Below are positions 11,101 through 20,683 of a stretch of 64,000 nt of DNA, in pieces (position 1 is the stretch's first letter; each line of letters opens with the position of its first letter). The stretch lies in the NCBI GenBank assembly GCA_020881915.1, contig JAJFPB010000013.1, forward strand, positions 310,001-374,000. Reading direction: 5' to 3'. Origin of the DNA: Paramyrothecium sp. XJ0827. Its lineage: Eukaryota; Ascomycota; Sordariomycetes; Hypocreales; Stachybotryaceae. The position numbers and the translations under genes were made by a program. The notes under the pieces are model-generated. The model saw only the letters and a list, made by a program, of their open reading frames with translations. It ran no database searches and was not told the DNA's origin.

Positions 11101-11390
11101 AGCTTCGATGTATCTAGATTTTACCCGGTTCCAATTGGTCAAGATCCCAGTCCGTTACAACATCTGAGGCTTCGCGCAGTCAAGGGGATTCCTATCTCGA
11201 AGGTTTAGATTTGTGGGACATTCGTTATGTTGGGACATTCGTTATGCATGTACGTTAACATGTTAAGAAATCCCTTAACATGTTAAACAGAACAAGATAA
11301 GAAAAAATACAGATTACAGGATAACAGGATAAGGAACACGATAGTAAGCCAATGAGGCGATGAAATCATCCAATTAATTTAACGACTCTA

Positions 11391-13249
11391 ACGTACATGC
11401 ATAGCGAACGCTCCAACATAGCGAGCGCTCCAAAAATCTCTCATCCTACATCATCACCAAAAGATCAATTGATTCACCACAATTAGCCATGTCAAATGCA
11501 ATTAATGAGGCTAATATTAATCTTGCACTTCAAGCCCTTCAGAAGACCCCAGAATTAAGCTTACGACGCGCTGCAAAGCTCTATAATATCTCCCGCTTTA
11601 CATTAAGCCGCCGTCAACAAGGCATACAATCTCGACACGATATTATGGCCAATTCACGTAAACTATCTGATCTTGAGGAACAGACAATAGTTCAATATAT
11701 CCTAGATCTGGATCTGCGAGGATTTTCTCCCCGGCTTTGTGGTGTTGAAGATATGGCTAATCGACTGCTTACTGAGCGAGAGATGCCTCCTGTTGGGCCA
11801 CGATGGGCCTCGAATTTTATTAAGCGGCAACCAGAGCTCAGAACGCGTTTCTTTCGTAGATATGACTACCAGAGGGCCAAATGCGAAGATCCAATCGCGA
11901 TAAACGCGTGGTTTGAGCTTGTAGCGAATATAATCGCGAAGTACGGCATTAGATCAAATGATCTGTACAACTTTGATGAGACAGGCTTTATGATGGGCGT
12001 GATTAAAAGCGGCATGGTTGTTACAGGCGCAGAGAGGCGTGCAAACCCTAAAAAGGTTCAGCCTGGAAACCGTGAGTGGGTTACAGCGATTGAATCGATC
12101 AATGCTGAAGGGTGGGCGCTGCCGCCGTTCATCATTGTTGCAGGCCAATATCACCTCTCTAGCTGGTATCGCGAAAGCAACCTCCCGGGCGATTGGGCTA
12201 TTGCAACTACTAAAAATGGCTGGACCGATAACGAGACGGGCCTCGAGTGGCTAAAGCACTTCAATCGGCATACATTGAAAAGATCAAATGGTGCCTATCG
12301 TCTTCTGATCCTTGACGGGCATGAAAGCCACCACTCGGTCGTCTTTGAAGATTACTGCAAGGAGAATAAGATCATTACGCTCTGTATGCCGCCTCATTCA
12401 TCTCATCTACTCCAGCCGCTAGATGTGGGCTGCTTTGGGCCGCTTAAAACAAGCTTATGGTCGAGAAATTGAGCAGTTAATTAAATGCTCTATTACACAC
12501 ATCTCAAAGACCGAGTTCTTCCCTGCCTTCCACGCCGCACATCGAGCCACTATGACAAAGTACAATATCCAGGGAGGCTTTAGAGGGGCCGGGCTTGTTC
12601 CTCTTGATGCGAACCATGTGATCTCGAAGCTTGATATCCAATTACGAACTCCAACGCCTCCTTTAGGTGAGCCGGAGCTTCCGGCCCCTTGGACTTCAAA
12701 GACGCCAAAAACAGTTAGGGAAACTGAATCAATCTGAATATCTAAGAAGACGAATTGAGAGACATCACAGCAGCTCTCCGGCATCAATTATCGAGGCTTT
12801 AAAGTCAATGACCAAAGGTTTAAAGGGAACAATGCATGAGATGACATTACTTAGGGCTGAGGTCCGGGATCTTCGAGAGGCAAATGAGATACTAAGCCGG
12901 CGCCGCAGAGAAAAAAAGAAACGCCTACGCAATGGAGGGACGATGACTGTAGAGGAAGGTCAGGCATCAATTGATCAAACGGATGTAGATATACAGATAG
13001 TGGCCGAATCGTCGAGGAGAGGTGGTCAAGGAAGATCAGCGCCATCGAGGGAAAGACGCTGTGGCATTTGCGGCAAGCCCGGGCATAATGTAAGAACATG
13101 TAAAGCAGATATTCCAGCCTCTGGAGATGAGTATAGCAGTTAGTTCTAAATGATCAAATGGTCTGTTGTGTTTTTATTGAAGTTCCTGCCTTGGGGTTTG
13201 GGATTTTTGGGACATTCGCTTGTCTGGGACATTCGCTTATCATGCACGT
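11391..13249 (+). mobile_element. Fot1/pogo-type element, copy C with unlike ends
   Basis: The left end follows TA at 11389-11390 and starts ACGTACATGCATAGCGAACG, with the word ACGCTCC then GCGCTCC. The right end reads inward as ACGTGCATGATAAGCGAATG and carries ATGTCCC twice. The two ends therefore belong to different subtypes, and the expected ...TACGTTA end is altered to ...GCACGTTTA. The right boundary is uncertain by one or two bases. Confidence 0.82.
11489..13143 (+). pseudogene. Pogo/Fot1-type DDD transposase, copy C (two frameshifts)
   Basis: Starts at ATG 11489 and is open through the helix-turn-helix, second DNA-binding domain and first two catalytic Asp residues to about 12445. There an extra base in CCGCTTAAAACAAGC shifts the frame just after QPLDVGCFGPLK. 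A second lesion near 12733, two bases missing relative to sister copies, shifts it back. The tail keeps the basic segment LSRRRREKKKRLRNGG and the knuckle CGICGKPGHNVRTC and stops at 13143. It is closely related to copies A, B and D. Confidence 0.87.
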
Positions 13250-13258
13250 TTACAGTAA

Positions 13259-13323
13259 TGTAGCACTCGTTATGTTGTAGCACTCGTTATGTTGTAGCAC
13301 TCGTTATGCATAACTATACGTTA
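13259..13323 (-). repeat. Relic pogo-type right end with three word repeats
   Basis: Read leftward, this gives AACGTATAGTTATGCATAAC followed by three copies of CGA-GTGCTAC-A spaced 17 bp apart. It matches the design of the pogo-type ends but has three units instead of two and a word seen nowhere else in the window. It is an end of a further, otherwise deleted, family member. Confidence 0.7.
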
Positions 13324-13392
13324 TAGTAAAATGCCCTACAGAATCCGAAAGGGAAGGGAAAGAAACTTAATCCAATCAATCCCTGTTTTCAA

Positions 13393-13501
13393 CAATCTTC
13401 GAGAGGCAAATGAGATATTAAGCCGGCGCCGGAGGGAAAAAAAGAAACGCCTACGTAATGGAGGGACGATGACTGTAGAGGAAGATCAGGCATCAATTGA
13501 C
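13393..13501 (+). pseudogene. Fragment of pogo-type transposase C-terminal tail
   Basis: About 36 codons are nearly identical to the tail region of copies A-D (LREANEILSRRRREKKKRLR and the following TMTVEE). Similarity starts and ends abruptly at about 13393 and 13501. It has no catalytic domain, and no element end follows, only an unrelated hypothetical reading frame. Confidence 0.85.
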
Positions 13502-13503
13502 GA

Positions 13504-13791
13504 GTTGTCGTCCAACGAATGCAAGCCAAACACGTAGTCGTCTCTTCTCGAGTCCTTCAAGTCTGCAAGGCTAGTTGATTTGTTTGCATTATCGTTCTCC
13601 TGGTCCTCGTGATATTCGATCATCTTCTCTAGGAGGCTGACATGCGCCAGGAGCCGAAGAAGATTCGTATCATTTCTCAGGGACTCTGCTTGGATGTTGA
13701 AGTGAGCTCGCATGGCAAGTCTCTGATCTGAAATATGGTCTGCATGGTAATTGATGCTATGGAAGGTGTTCGACGAGAAACAACTCGCCAT
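13504..13791 (-). CDS. Hypothetical protein, C-terminally truncated
   Basis: A leftward frame from ATG 13791 encodes about 96 residues, rich in charged and helical sequence (LRNDTNLLRLLAHVSLLEKM, then an acidic Glu/Asp/Asn segment). It runs straight into the transposase scrap at 13501, where it soon stops, so the native C terminus is probably lost. I recognise no family. No upstream exon is evident. Confidence 0.3.
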
Positions 13792-14555
13792 TTGAAGGTT
13801 GCCCGCAACGGAGAATGGTTAAGGTTCTTATTGCTAGGGGCATTGGTTAGACTTTGGGGACCAAATCGTGAATGGCTTCCACTTTCTTATCCAACTTTGC
13901 GGCTGACGCATCCGAAGCAGGTTTGGGTGCGCCGTTAGTTTTGTGGCGCAGGTAAAATGGTCGAGACCATTGCTGACACCCCCAGGCCTTAGCAGCAACG
14001 GCCCAACCAACCGTTGGACAACATCATGCCATAATGTAAAGTTTAAGTCAGATCACCGATGTAGGCCCCCGGTTTTCCGTTTTGGCGCGTCAGATTCTGC
14101 CTGTAATATGAGGCGAGAGTCACAGCCGTCGGAGATTAAGCTCCATAGGCTTGCTCAGCCATTGCACAACGTGGTACAGTATCTAATATTGGCTGTCTCG
14201 TCTTTTCCAGCCCCTCATGACCTGTTATGAAGGCATTTGTCAACTATCCTACTGTTATTGAAGATGTGTCCCAAATGCTCAGATATGACGAAGCTGTAGC
14301 CCTCGCCGTTCTTCACAGTCAGATGATTAAGTCACAATGCGAAGCTATGTAGAGTTGACATCTCGGACCATGCATAGCAAAGTCGTAGAAGGCTCGATAA
14401 TGGAAAACCGAATGAGTTCTTGATCAAAGTATTCTTGTCGTATCTGTTGTTGTGAATTTGGATATGGAAAAGCGTTACCAAGATACAAGCTGCATGCCAA
14501 GAAGCCTAACCACAAATATGCTCATCGTTTTCCAATAGACCATTTCCACGACTGG
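13792..14555. other. Intergenic stretch
   Basis: Short frames on both strands lack domain signatures or intron structure. I see nothing annotatable apart from the probable 3' flank of the bHLH gene that ends at 14556. Confidence 0.5.
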
Positions 14556-15576
14556 TTATCCGTTCTGCAAGGAAAGACTAATCTCTTCCAAGCGATTCAA
14601 CAACATCTCATTCTGAGCCTGAAGGGCCAGTAGCCTCTCTTTCGACAGGTCCAGTATCTCAGCCTTGCTCAATGCCCGTGTCCCATGCACTGGATCGGGG
14701 GCGTATCCGTGTTCCATGGGCTCCAGGGCAAGGCACAAGTCTCTAAACTTATCGTTGAGTTTGTTGCGATACTCTCTCTCGGTCTGGTTGCGACTTTTCC
14801 GTTTGAGTGGAATATCATTGAGCTTTTTCGTTTCTCCGACGCGAGGGCAGCGGTTGCTTTTCTTGTGCCAGTTTGTTGGGCGTGGTTTGAATCTTGGAAT
14901 ACTGGCGTCCATTTTCATGTTCTGGCTCTTGTCGCCATCCACAGCGCAATTAGAGTCGTCAAAGAAAGGCTCTGCTGGCGTCTTATCATTCCGACGTTCG
15001 TCGCCTCCTCCAAGCAATGACGGTTCAGGTTTGAGCTGAAGATGTTCCACTGGCAGGCTCAAATGAGATTCGCCATCCATAAAATCACATGTGCTTATTT
15101 CATCCAATGGATGCATCTCCCCACCCGGAAACTGTGTTGCATTTGCGGGAAGATCGTCTGAGCCAGTCGAACTTGCTGATAACCCTTCTTCCGTCGGGTC
15201 GCCAGACCCATTGTCCGGGGAAATGAAGGTGCATGTTTTGTATGTACCCTCATGAAGAGAGAGGGAAGGAAGACTCCAGTGCCGTCCATACGGCTTCAAG
15301 TCACGGGCACATAGAGCCTCTGTAAAGGCTGTCCATGCTTCACTCGTTTGACAGTCTACTTCGCACAATGCCGGCGCATCGTCTGAGAGCGGAGTAGGCA
15401 ACCCAAACGGAGCACTACATGTCAAGAGCGCGGTGCGATTCTAAATCAAGAGATGCATGTTAAAAGACAAGCAGGTGAGATTTCAAAGATTATCAGGTCC
15501 TTCTCACCTGCTCATAATCCCCTTGGTGTTTCCCAACGGGATACATGTGCGCAAAACCAGCTTCCATTGTTGACAT
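14556..15576 (-). CDS. bHLH transcription factor (two exons)
   Basis: A nuclear regulator with a C-terminal basic helix-loop-helix domain. Exon 1 is 15576-15508 (23 codons, from MSTMEAGFAHMYPVG), intron 15507-15441 (GTGAGA...TAG, 67 nt), and exon 2 is 15440-14556. The frame is kept across the junction. The basic region KRKSRNQTEREYRNKLNDKF contains the E-box-reading Glu/Arg pattern (Glu-X2-Tyr-Arg). Helix 1 is FRDLCLALE, the loop holds HGYAPDPVHGTRAL, and helix 2 is SKAEILDLSKERLLALQAQN, followed by a short leucine-rich coiled extension. The N-terminal two thirds are acidic and disordered. It gives about 313 residues. The target is unknown. A second ATG (15567) is possible. Confidence 0.8.
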
Positions 15577-16067
15577 GGTTGAGAAGAATGATGGATTGTA
15601 CCCGATGCGGCGAAAGTACTTGACACGTCGAGGAGGGCAAGTCAGGAGTAATTGTACATATATAAAGGATGCACGCCATTGGGTACATATCAGGTAGGAT
15701 ATCATGTAGGAAAACCTGCAGAAATTCCACCTCCCACGGCCGATTGAGTCGAGACCTCCGGCGAAATACATTTTGGTATGGCTTGGTGTGGGTCGATTTT
15801 GAGTTTATCTTTGGCGTTCGATGAGCCAGTTTGCCGGTGGTCCTTGGCAAAAGGACTCATGGTTCGAATAGCCGGGCCTTTGGAGCTGATTGTGGAGGGG
15901 CCAGTCTGGCATCCTGGGCTCTGGAATGTAGTTCAGAGGGACTGCCCCCAAGGAACTCTAATCCATCATTGACGACACGTCAAATGCTAGGCCGCGACGG
16001 GTAAACGGGACGATGAGGAATTCCAACACACAGAAGAAGTTACAAAAACTACTGGAAAGGCTGCATT
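15577..16067. other. Upstream region of the bHLH gene
   Basis: No coding region is supported. This should contain the promoter of the leftward bHLH gene; no TATA box or repeat stands out. Confidence 0.45.
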
Positions 16068-16337
16068 TCAGTATTTGCCACCCAAATGTGCTCCCCCTCC
16101 CTCATCAACGTCCGATCTCGAGAGACGTCTGCGTCCTCTACGTCTTCTGGTGGTGAGGGCCTGAGAGAAGCGAATTAACAGGTCTTCACTAGTGGGCTTC
16201 AGATGCGGCTTCAAGTGCGGCGATGAGGGCTTCATTCGATGACCCGAGAAGGAAGGCTTGAAGGGAGAGACTGATGATGTGGCCGATGCAGCGGATGCGG
16301 CGTTTTTGGGAGTCATAGTCGATCTACCGCTCATCAT
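16068..16337 (-). other. Possible downstream exon of the hAT-like gene
   Basis: The leftward frame encodes a Ser/Pro/Arg-rich segment (SGRSTMTPKNAASAASATSS ... RRRRGRRRLSR). A plausible intron with a GTAAGT donor just inside the hAT frame near 16376, a CTAAT branch-like site and a TAG acceptor near 16320 would splice the hAT-like N-terminal part onto it. The segment has no resemblance to a transposase core. It may be chance or a chimeric transcript. Confidence 0.25.
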
Positions 16338-16341
16338 TAGA

Positions 16342-17222
16342 TTAGTCCATCAAAAACGGCCGCCAACTTACATTAAGATTCTCTTTCAATCGACGCGCTA
16401 TGGACTCCAGACAGGTGTCGTTTGACGTAGCGTTATCCCCGGTGTGATAGCCGAGTTTTGACATGATTCCGAAGGTCTCGAGAATACTCATAATGAGATC
16501 AGCTTGCCGCTCTCCAGAGTGGTTGTCGCGACATTCCGGTAGTCCTAGAAGTGCCTTCTGCAGCCGATAATCCTGATCAACCCATTGAGCACAAACAGCC
16601 AGTAGAGCATGACGATGTGGCGATGTCCAGAGATCGGTGGAGATGTGAATAGGCGAAGACGCGATTGCTAATTTGTCTTTGATCTGATCTCTATAGAATA
16701 CGTGATTTTCCGCAATGTGGCGCATGGCCTGGCGTCTGGACGTGATTAATTGACCACCGATGGTCGGATTGCATGCCAAAGCGAGATCCTTCAACTGTTC
16801 CATTCAACAGCTGAAAAAGGAGCTCTCCGCTGTGTGAGCAGTCCTATAATAGCTTCAATATATGCCTGCCGATTGAAAACCTGCCGAAGACTATCAGGTG
16901 TAGGGATAGATGCAAACATGGCGGGTAATGAGCGTTGATTCGATGATATCGGCGAAGGCGGTGGCGGCGGTCGAAGCTGCGCAGAATGGCGGTTTCTGAT
17001 ATGATGTACAGCTGTTGCTCGATGTCCATGGCTCCATTTAGGGCATAATCGGCACACATAAAGCACAGTGCCTTTGGTCTTTCGTTTGCGACCGGCGGCA
17101 AGCGGTTTATTCTTATCTGGATACTGCCGATCCATAATAGAGAAGAAGTTTGAAGGTAATTGATCAGATGTTTGAGAATTAGAGTCGCCGATCGACGATA
17201 AAATATCGCTTTCTGAAGCCAT
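16342..17222 (-). pseudogene. hAT transposase N-terminal relic with BED-type finger
   Basis: Reading leftward from ATG 17222, the first segment has a BED-like zinc finger: YVCRLCPKWSHGHRATAVHH with Cys-X2-Cys and a following His-X4-His. Next comes AFNRQAYIEAIIGLLTQRRAPFSAVEW. The frame then shifts near 16800 into LKDLALACNP, HISTDLWTSPHRHALLAVCA (the first catalytic Asp region of hAT transposases) and YHTGDNATSNDTCLESIARRL (the second Asp region). It stops before the RNase-H-fold remainder and the C-terminal dimerisation domain. At under half the usual length, and with no ends found, it is a relic. Confidence 0.75.
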
Positions 17223-17401
17223 AATGATGTGTATGAGATGAAAACTATCTTAATGTGAAAATTTTCCGGTAGTTGTGATGTCTGCGGCGATAAAAAGTTG
17301 TCACATTCAGCGATGAATTGATTGTCATAGAAGCTCTTGGTTATCTATCTAATGAGTGGAAAATAGGTCGGTTTCTTATACCTAGGGTGAAGGGCCTCCG
17401 G

Positions 17402-18040
17402 GGTTACCTTTTCAGGAAAACCTTCCCAACTCGAACAAGTCCTTACCTACGCACGAGTCAAGGACCTAGCCGACAATACATCTAGTGAGAGTCAGCGCTG
17501 CGGCACCGTGGCCTCTCTTTTGAGAGGTGCTGCCCTGACCTGGTTGACCAGAGAGCTCACCAAGAACCCAAAGCTACTCGATGATTACAGTACGACGAGT
17601 TCATTGCACAGCTCAGAAAGAACTTCGGCGTCACTCAAGATGCCCAGCGCCTATCGGCGGCTCGCCAACTGGCTGGCTTGAGCCAGAAAGGCTCTGTCCA
17701 GGACCTCGCCCGCAAGTTCGAAGATCTTGCCACCGACGCCGGTTTAAACGAGCAAACCAAACTAGCCCTGTTTCAGAAAGGCCTAAAGCCCATTTATGGA
17801 ACGGACAGTGGGTCATACAACGACAACAGAGACGAGGCAGGACGAATCGATGACAACCTGTACTACGTCTCCCCACATGGACGGCAGAACCGCAAGTCCC
17901 GCGGTGGACGCCAACAAAAAGAACAGCGGAGGGACGCTGGGGGCAAATTCATCAAAACCCCACGGACCAGGATACCATGTCCCCGTAGTCCACTTCCCCG
18001 GTTTCACCCGACGAGTGGTCCACATCAGGTCGCCTGACAC
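17402..18040 (+). pseudogene. LTR-retrotransposon Gag (capsid) relic
   Basis: Two overlapping frames together read as a retrotransposon capsid: FSGKPSQLEQVLTYARVKDL ... LLRGAALTWLTRELTKNP, then, after a frame change near 17587, YDEFIAQLRKNFGV, ARQLAGLSQKGSVQDLARKF and NEQTKLALFQKGLKPIY. This spacing is typical of the Gag of Ty3/Gypsy-like (Tf1-type) elements. The downstream part is basic and degraded. No protease, reverse transcriptase or LTRs are evident nearby, so it is an isolated fragment. Confidence 0.72.
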
Positions 18041-19212
18041 GATCGTCACGACAGTCTGCTCAGCCCACGAAAGAGTCGAGGAGGACCAATCATGCACCAG
18101 ACAGACGGTAGAGTGCGCACGGCGCAATCTCGGAGAGACCGACATGGACACCATTTTCCCCGCCACACAACAAACGGATGACACGCACACCCTTTGCGGA
18201 GACATCCCGGATAGGCAGGTCCAAGACGACCAGTGGTCTGACTTTCATCACACACAAACAACACACAAACAGGGGTAGAACTTGCCACGTCAGAGTGTGA
18301 CTCAGAGTTCAGTGGGTCATTCGATTCTCAATCGGGCCTTCCGGCCCCATTTTAGGCAGCAGCCTACTAAAGTATTTTGTACCTTCGGGTTATTTAGAGC
18401 GGGGGAGAACCCAGAAAGTTTGATAGTCCTCAAGGAGAACGCGTTCTCAGGTTCGCGGGGCCCCTTGACTTTGGAACTGGCGGTACAAAGGGGGAGCCAA
18501 TGGGTTCACGGATCCGGACGGCCACAGGTCGGCCGCGACCCTCTTGGGTTTACCTGCTCTGGTTGCCCGATAGTACATCTACTGCTCAATCTGAACCCCT
18601 AGATATCATCCGGAAAGAACATTCAAGAATCAGACGATGAAGTGTAGGGAAATAATAGAATTATGCTTGCGAGTATTAGCTTTCTTTTACTTTTTGTTTC
18701 ATTCCCATAAATTTGCGGTATTGAGCGTGGACTTTCCGTTGCGGTGCATTTCTTTACCTTTCAAGGGGCGAAGTCGTGATGCCCATTAAGGCTAGATAGT
18801 CCAGTTTATAAACTTCCGGCGAGTCAATCATCGGGCAGTACCAAGCGCCCAATGACTGACGAGGTAGCCGGCATGGGTACGAGTAGTTTGGAACGGGCAG
18901 GGTTCAAACCATGCAACGGGTGCAGGTCGCAGAATGCCAGATATTGCCCCGACTCGCGTAGCACAAAACCTGGCAAGCTACCTGCCTTAATTTTTTCCCC
19001 CTCTCGCACCTAGAGATAAAGCCTGGTTTGTTTGCTTCCTTATGCTTAAATTGACTTCACGTAGCACTAACGGAGCTGGTGGTTTGAACCTTCGGTTTAT
19101 ATCGATCCAACCTCCATTTCTCGGGTCTCATATCACCGTCGCAGTCCAGAAAGCAACAAGTCCGGGAACTACAGTCCGCACAGAGAGCGAGTGCGAACAA
19201 ATTCTATTTAAA
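18041..19212. other. Stretch without a supported gene
   Basis: Likely retrotransposon debris to about 18.6 kb, then the upstream region of the membrane-protein gene. No LTR pair could be matched by eye, and no RNA gene is convincing. Confidence 0.45.
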
Positions 19213-20252
19213 ATGGCTGAGAAAACTTCAAGATCGCACATGCCCGTCATACCACCAGGCTTCATCATTCTCCGTATCCTCCAACTCCTCGTCGCCACCA
19301 GTCTATTCGGCTTGGCTATCTGGTTCATGATGCACTGGCCCTCGATAGGAGGGATATGCAGTATGGCGGTTGTCAGTGCCACAATCTCGTAACTCCCGCC
19401 ACTCAAATATATCCCACGTTAGCTTTCAAAAGCTAACGATTGCTCATCAGTCCACAGTGACCATCATCATTCTCCTCTGGGAAATCCCCGCCGAAAGCTG
19501 CGCGCCTCGTGCCTACAACTGTCAGTAACGATTTCTATGGCAACACTGGCGACTTGTTCCTTCTACGCGCAGAAACTGACACCAATTCAGACTGGGCAGT
19601 CCTGACTTTCGAAGTTATCCTTTTCGTCAACTACATCAACGCACTCGCATGGCTCATCCTCGAAGCCTTCCAGTACGGTGACGCAGATTATAGCGATTGC
19701 CCAGATTACAACTACTATACTAATACTCACATCGACAATTCAACCTGTAAAGCAGAGCAACACAGGGAGAATATGGTTAGGATTATGACTTATGTTGGAG
19801 CTGGACTATGCGGAACGATGTTGTTCGTTCTCCCTCCTTTCTGGATTTCGTGCTTAAAAATGATTGGGGGCTTTGCGTTGAGTTCTCACTGACGGATAAA
19901 CAGCGTCTTCTACCTCACATCCCTAATTATCGTCGGCTCAGCCATAACCAAACATCGCAACGCCGGCGGGCACAATTCCTTCGGCAGTCAGGCTCCAGCT
20001 CAGGTCGCTCAACTCCAGTTGCAGCCGCAGTCGTACAATCAATATCCAGCCCTGGTATATACACAACCGCAACCTACATACCAACAACCGCCTCAAATGC
20101 AGCTGGGGCAGAAGGAATCATATTACGCGGCGTTGCAGCAACAGTATGCGCAGTTGCAGGAGCAGCATGCTGCGTTACAACACCAAATTCAGATAGGGCA
20201 AACAGCGAGTCCGCCTGGGGATTATAAGGGGGCTAATGTGAGAATGGGTTGA
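19213..20252 (+). CDS. MARVEL-like four-pass membrane protein (four exons)
   Basis: A small integral membrane protein. Exon 1 starts at ATG 19213 (MAEKTSRSHMPVIPPGFIIL). Transmembrane helix 1 is RILQLLVATSLFGLAIWFM, helix 2 spans the exon 1/2 junction (TVTIIILLWEI), helix 3 is WAVLTFEVILFVNYINALAW and helix 4 is around MLFVLPPFWISVFYLTSLII. Intron 2 is 19521-19590 and intron 3 is 19850-19903; both keep the frame. The exon 1/2 junction between about 19370 and 19450 is not settled: the obvious GTAACT donor at 19389 does not join the next exon in frame with the CAG at 19450. The cytosolic tail is Gln/Tyr-rich with a short coiled Gln segment and ends at 20252. The fold is that of MARVEL proteins; the specific role is unknown. 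Confidence 0.72.
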
Positions 20253-20344
20253 TGGTATGTGGTAAATGGGTCAATGGGTTCTATTCATGATTTTTTTTTA
20301 ATTCCTTTTCACATGCTGTGTGAGTCAAAGACTATAGTAGCATG

Positions 20345-20395
20345 GTAGAGGGGTTACCCTCTACGGTTCTACTTGTATAATTCAGCCGAAGGCTG
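20345..20395. repeat. Helitron left hairpins
   Basis: GTAGAGGG-GTTA-CCCTCTAC folds as an 8-bp stem with a 4-nt loop at 20345-20364. CAGCC-GAA-GGCTG at 20383-20395 is a 5-bp stem whose sequence is the reverse complement of the one at 25458-25470. Confidence 0.8.
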
Positions 20396-20683
20396 ACTCT
20401 ACATTAGTTCTTAAGTTTTCCCGAATAATGAGGGTTTGGTGCAGACAGGGATAAATAAGTTTCTCGGAATCTGATTGGTCCAAATTTTGTATTGCCGGTC
20501 GCTAAAGAAGGCTGGATTGGTTGGCGGCTCTGGAAAAAGTGGGTATCTGCCAGCCACCAATTGTCACTGCTTCTTTGTTTACTTCTTTGTTTACCATTGC
20601 CAAATTTGCCTGGCGATCTGTTCGTTTGCTTGGCCAAGCAACCTTTCTTCCATTATCGATTCCGATGCACCGTATGACTGAGG

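Larger units (their letters stand above)
8782..11188 (+). mobile_element. piggyBac-type (DDE_Tnp_1_7) transposon 1, nested in copy B
   Basis: A 2407-bp element with 36-bp terminal inverted repeats, one mismatch between ends, starting TCCCCTTGACTGCGCGAAGC. It is flanked by TTCCTA on the left (8776-8781) and right (11189-11194), an apparent 6-bp target duplication. That is not the TTAA of classical piggyBac. A single TA duplication with asymmetric ends is an alternative reading. The flanking pogo sequence joins cleanly when the element is removed. Confidence 0.88.
6982..11255 (+). mobile_element. Fot1/pogo-type element, copy B (contains a nested element)
   Basis: Bounded by TA at 6980-6981 and 11256-11257. 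Both ends carry near-identical inverted repeats beginning ACGTACATGCATAACGAA, with the word ATGTCCC present twice at each end. The element is split by a piggyBac-type transposon at 8782-11188. Without that insertion and its target duplication it would be about 1.86 kb, matching copies A, C, D and E. Confidence 0.88.

Noticed and set aside
14665..15039. Rightward frames opposite the bHLH gene
   Set aside because: They are shadows of the bHLH coding strand, without domains or independent introns.
18890..18990. GGTTCAAACC resembling a tRNA B box, with TAGCCGG upstream
   Set aside because: The T-arm and acceptor stem do not pair, and the A-box lacks the conserved spacing. No cloverleaf can be drawn.
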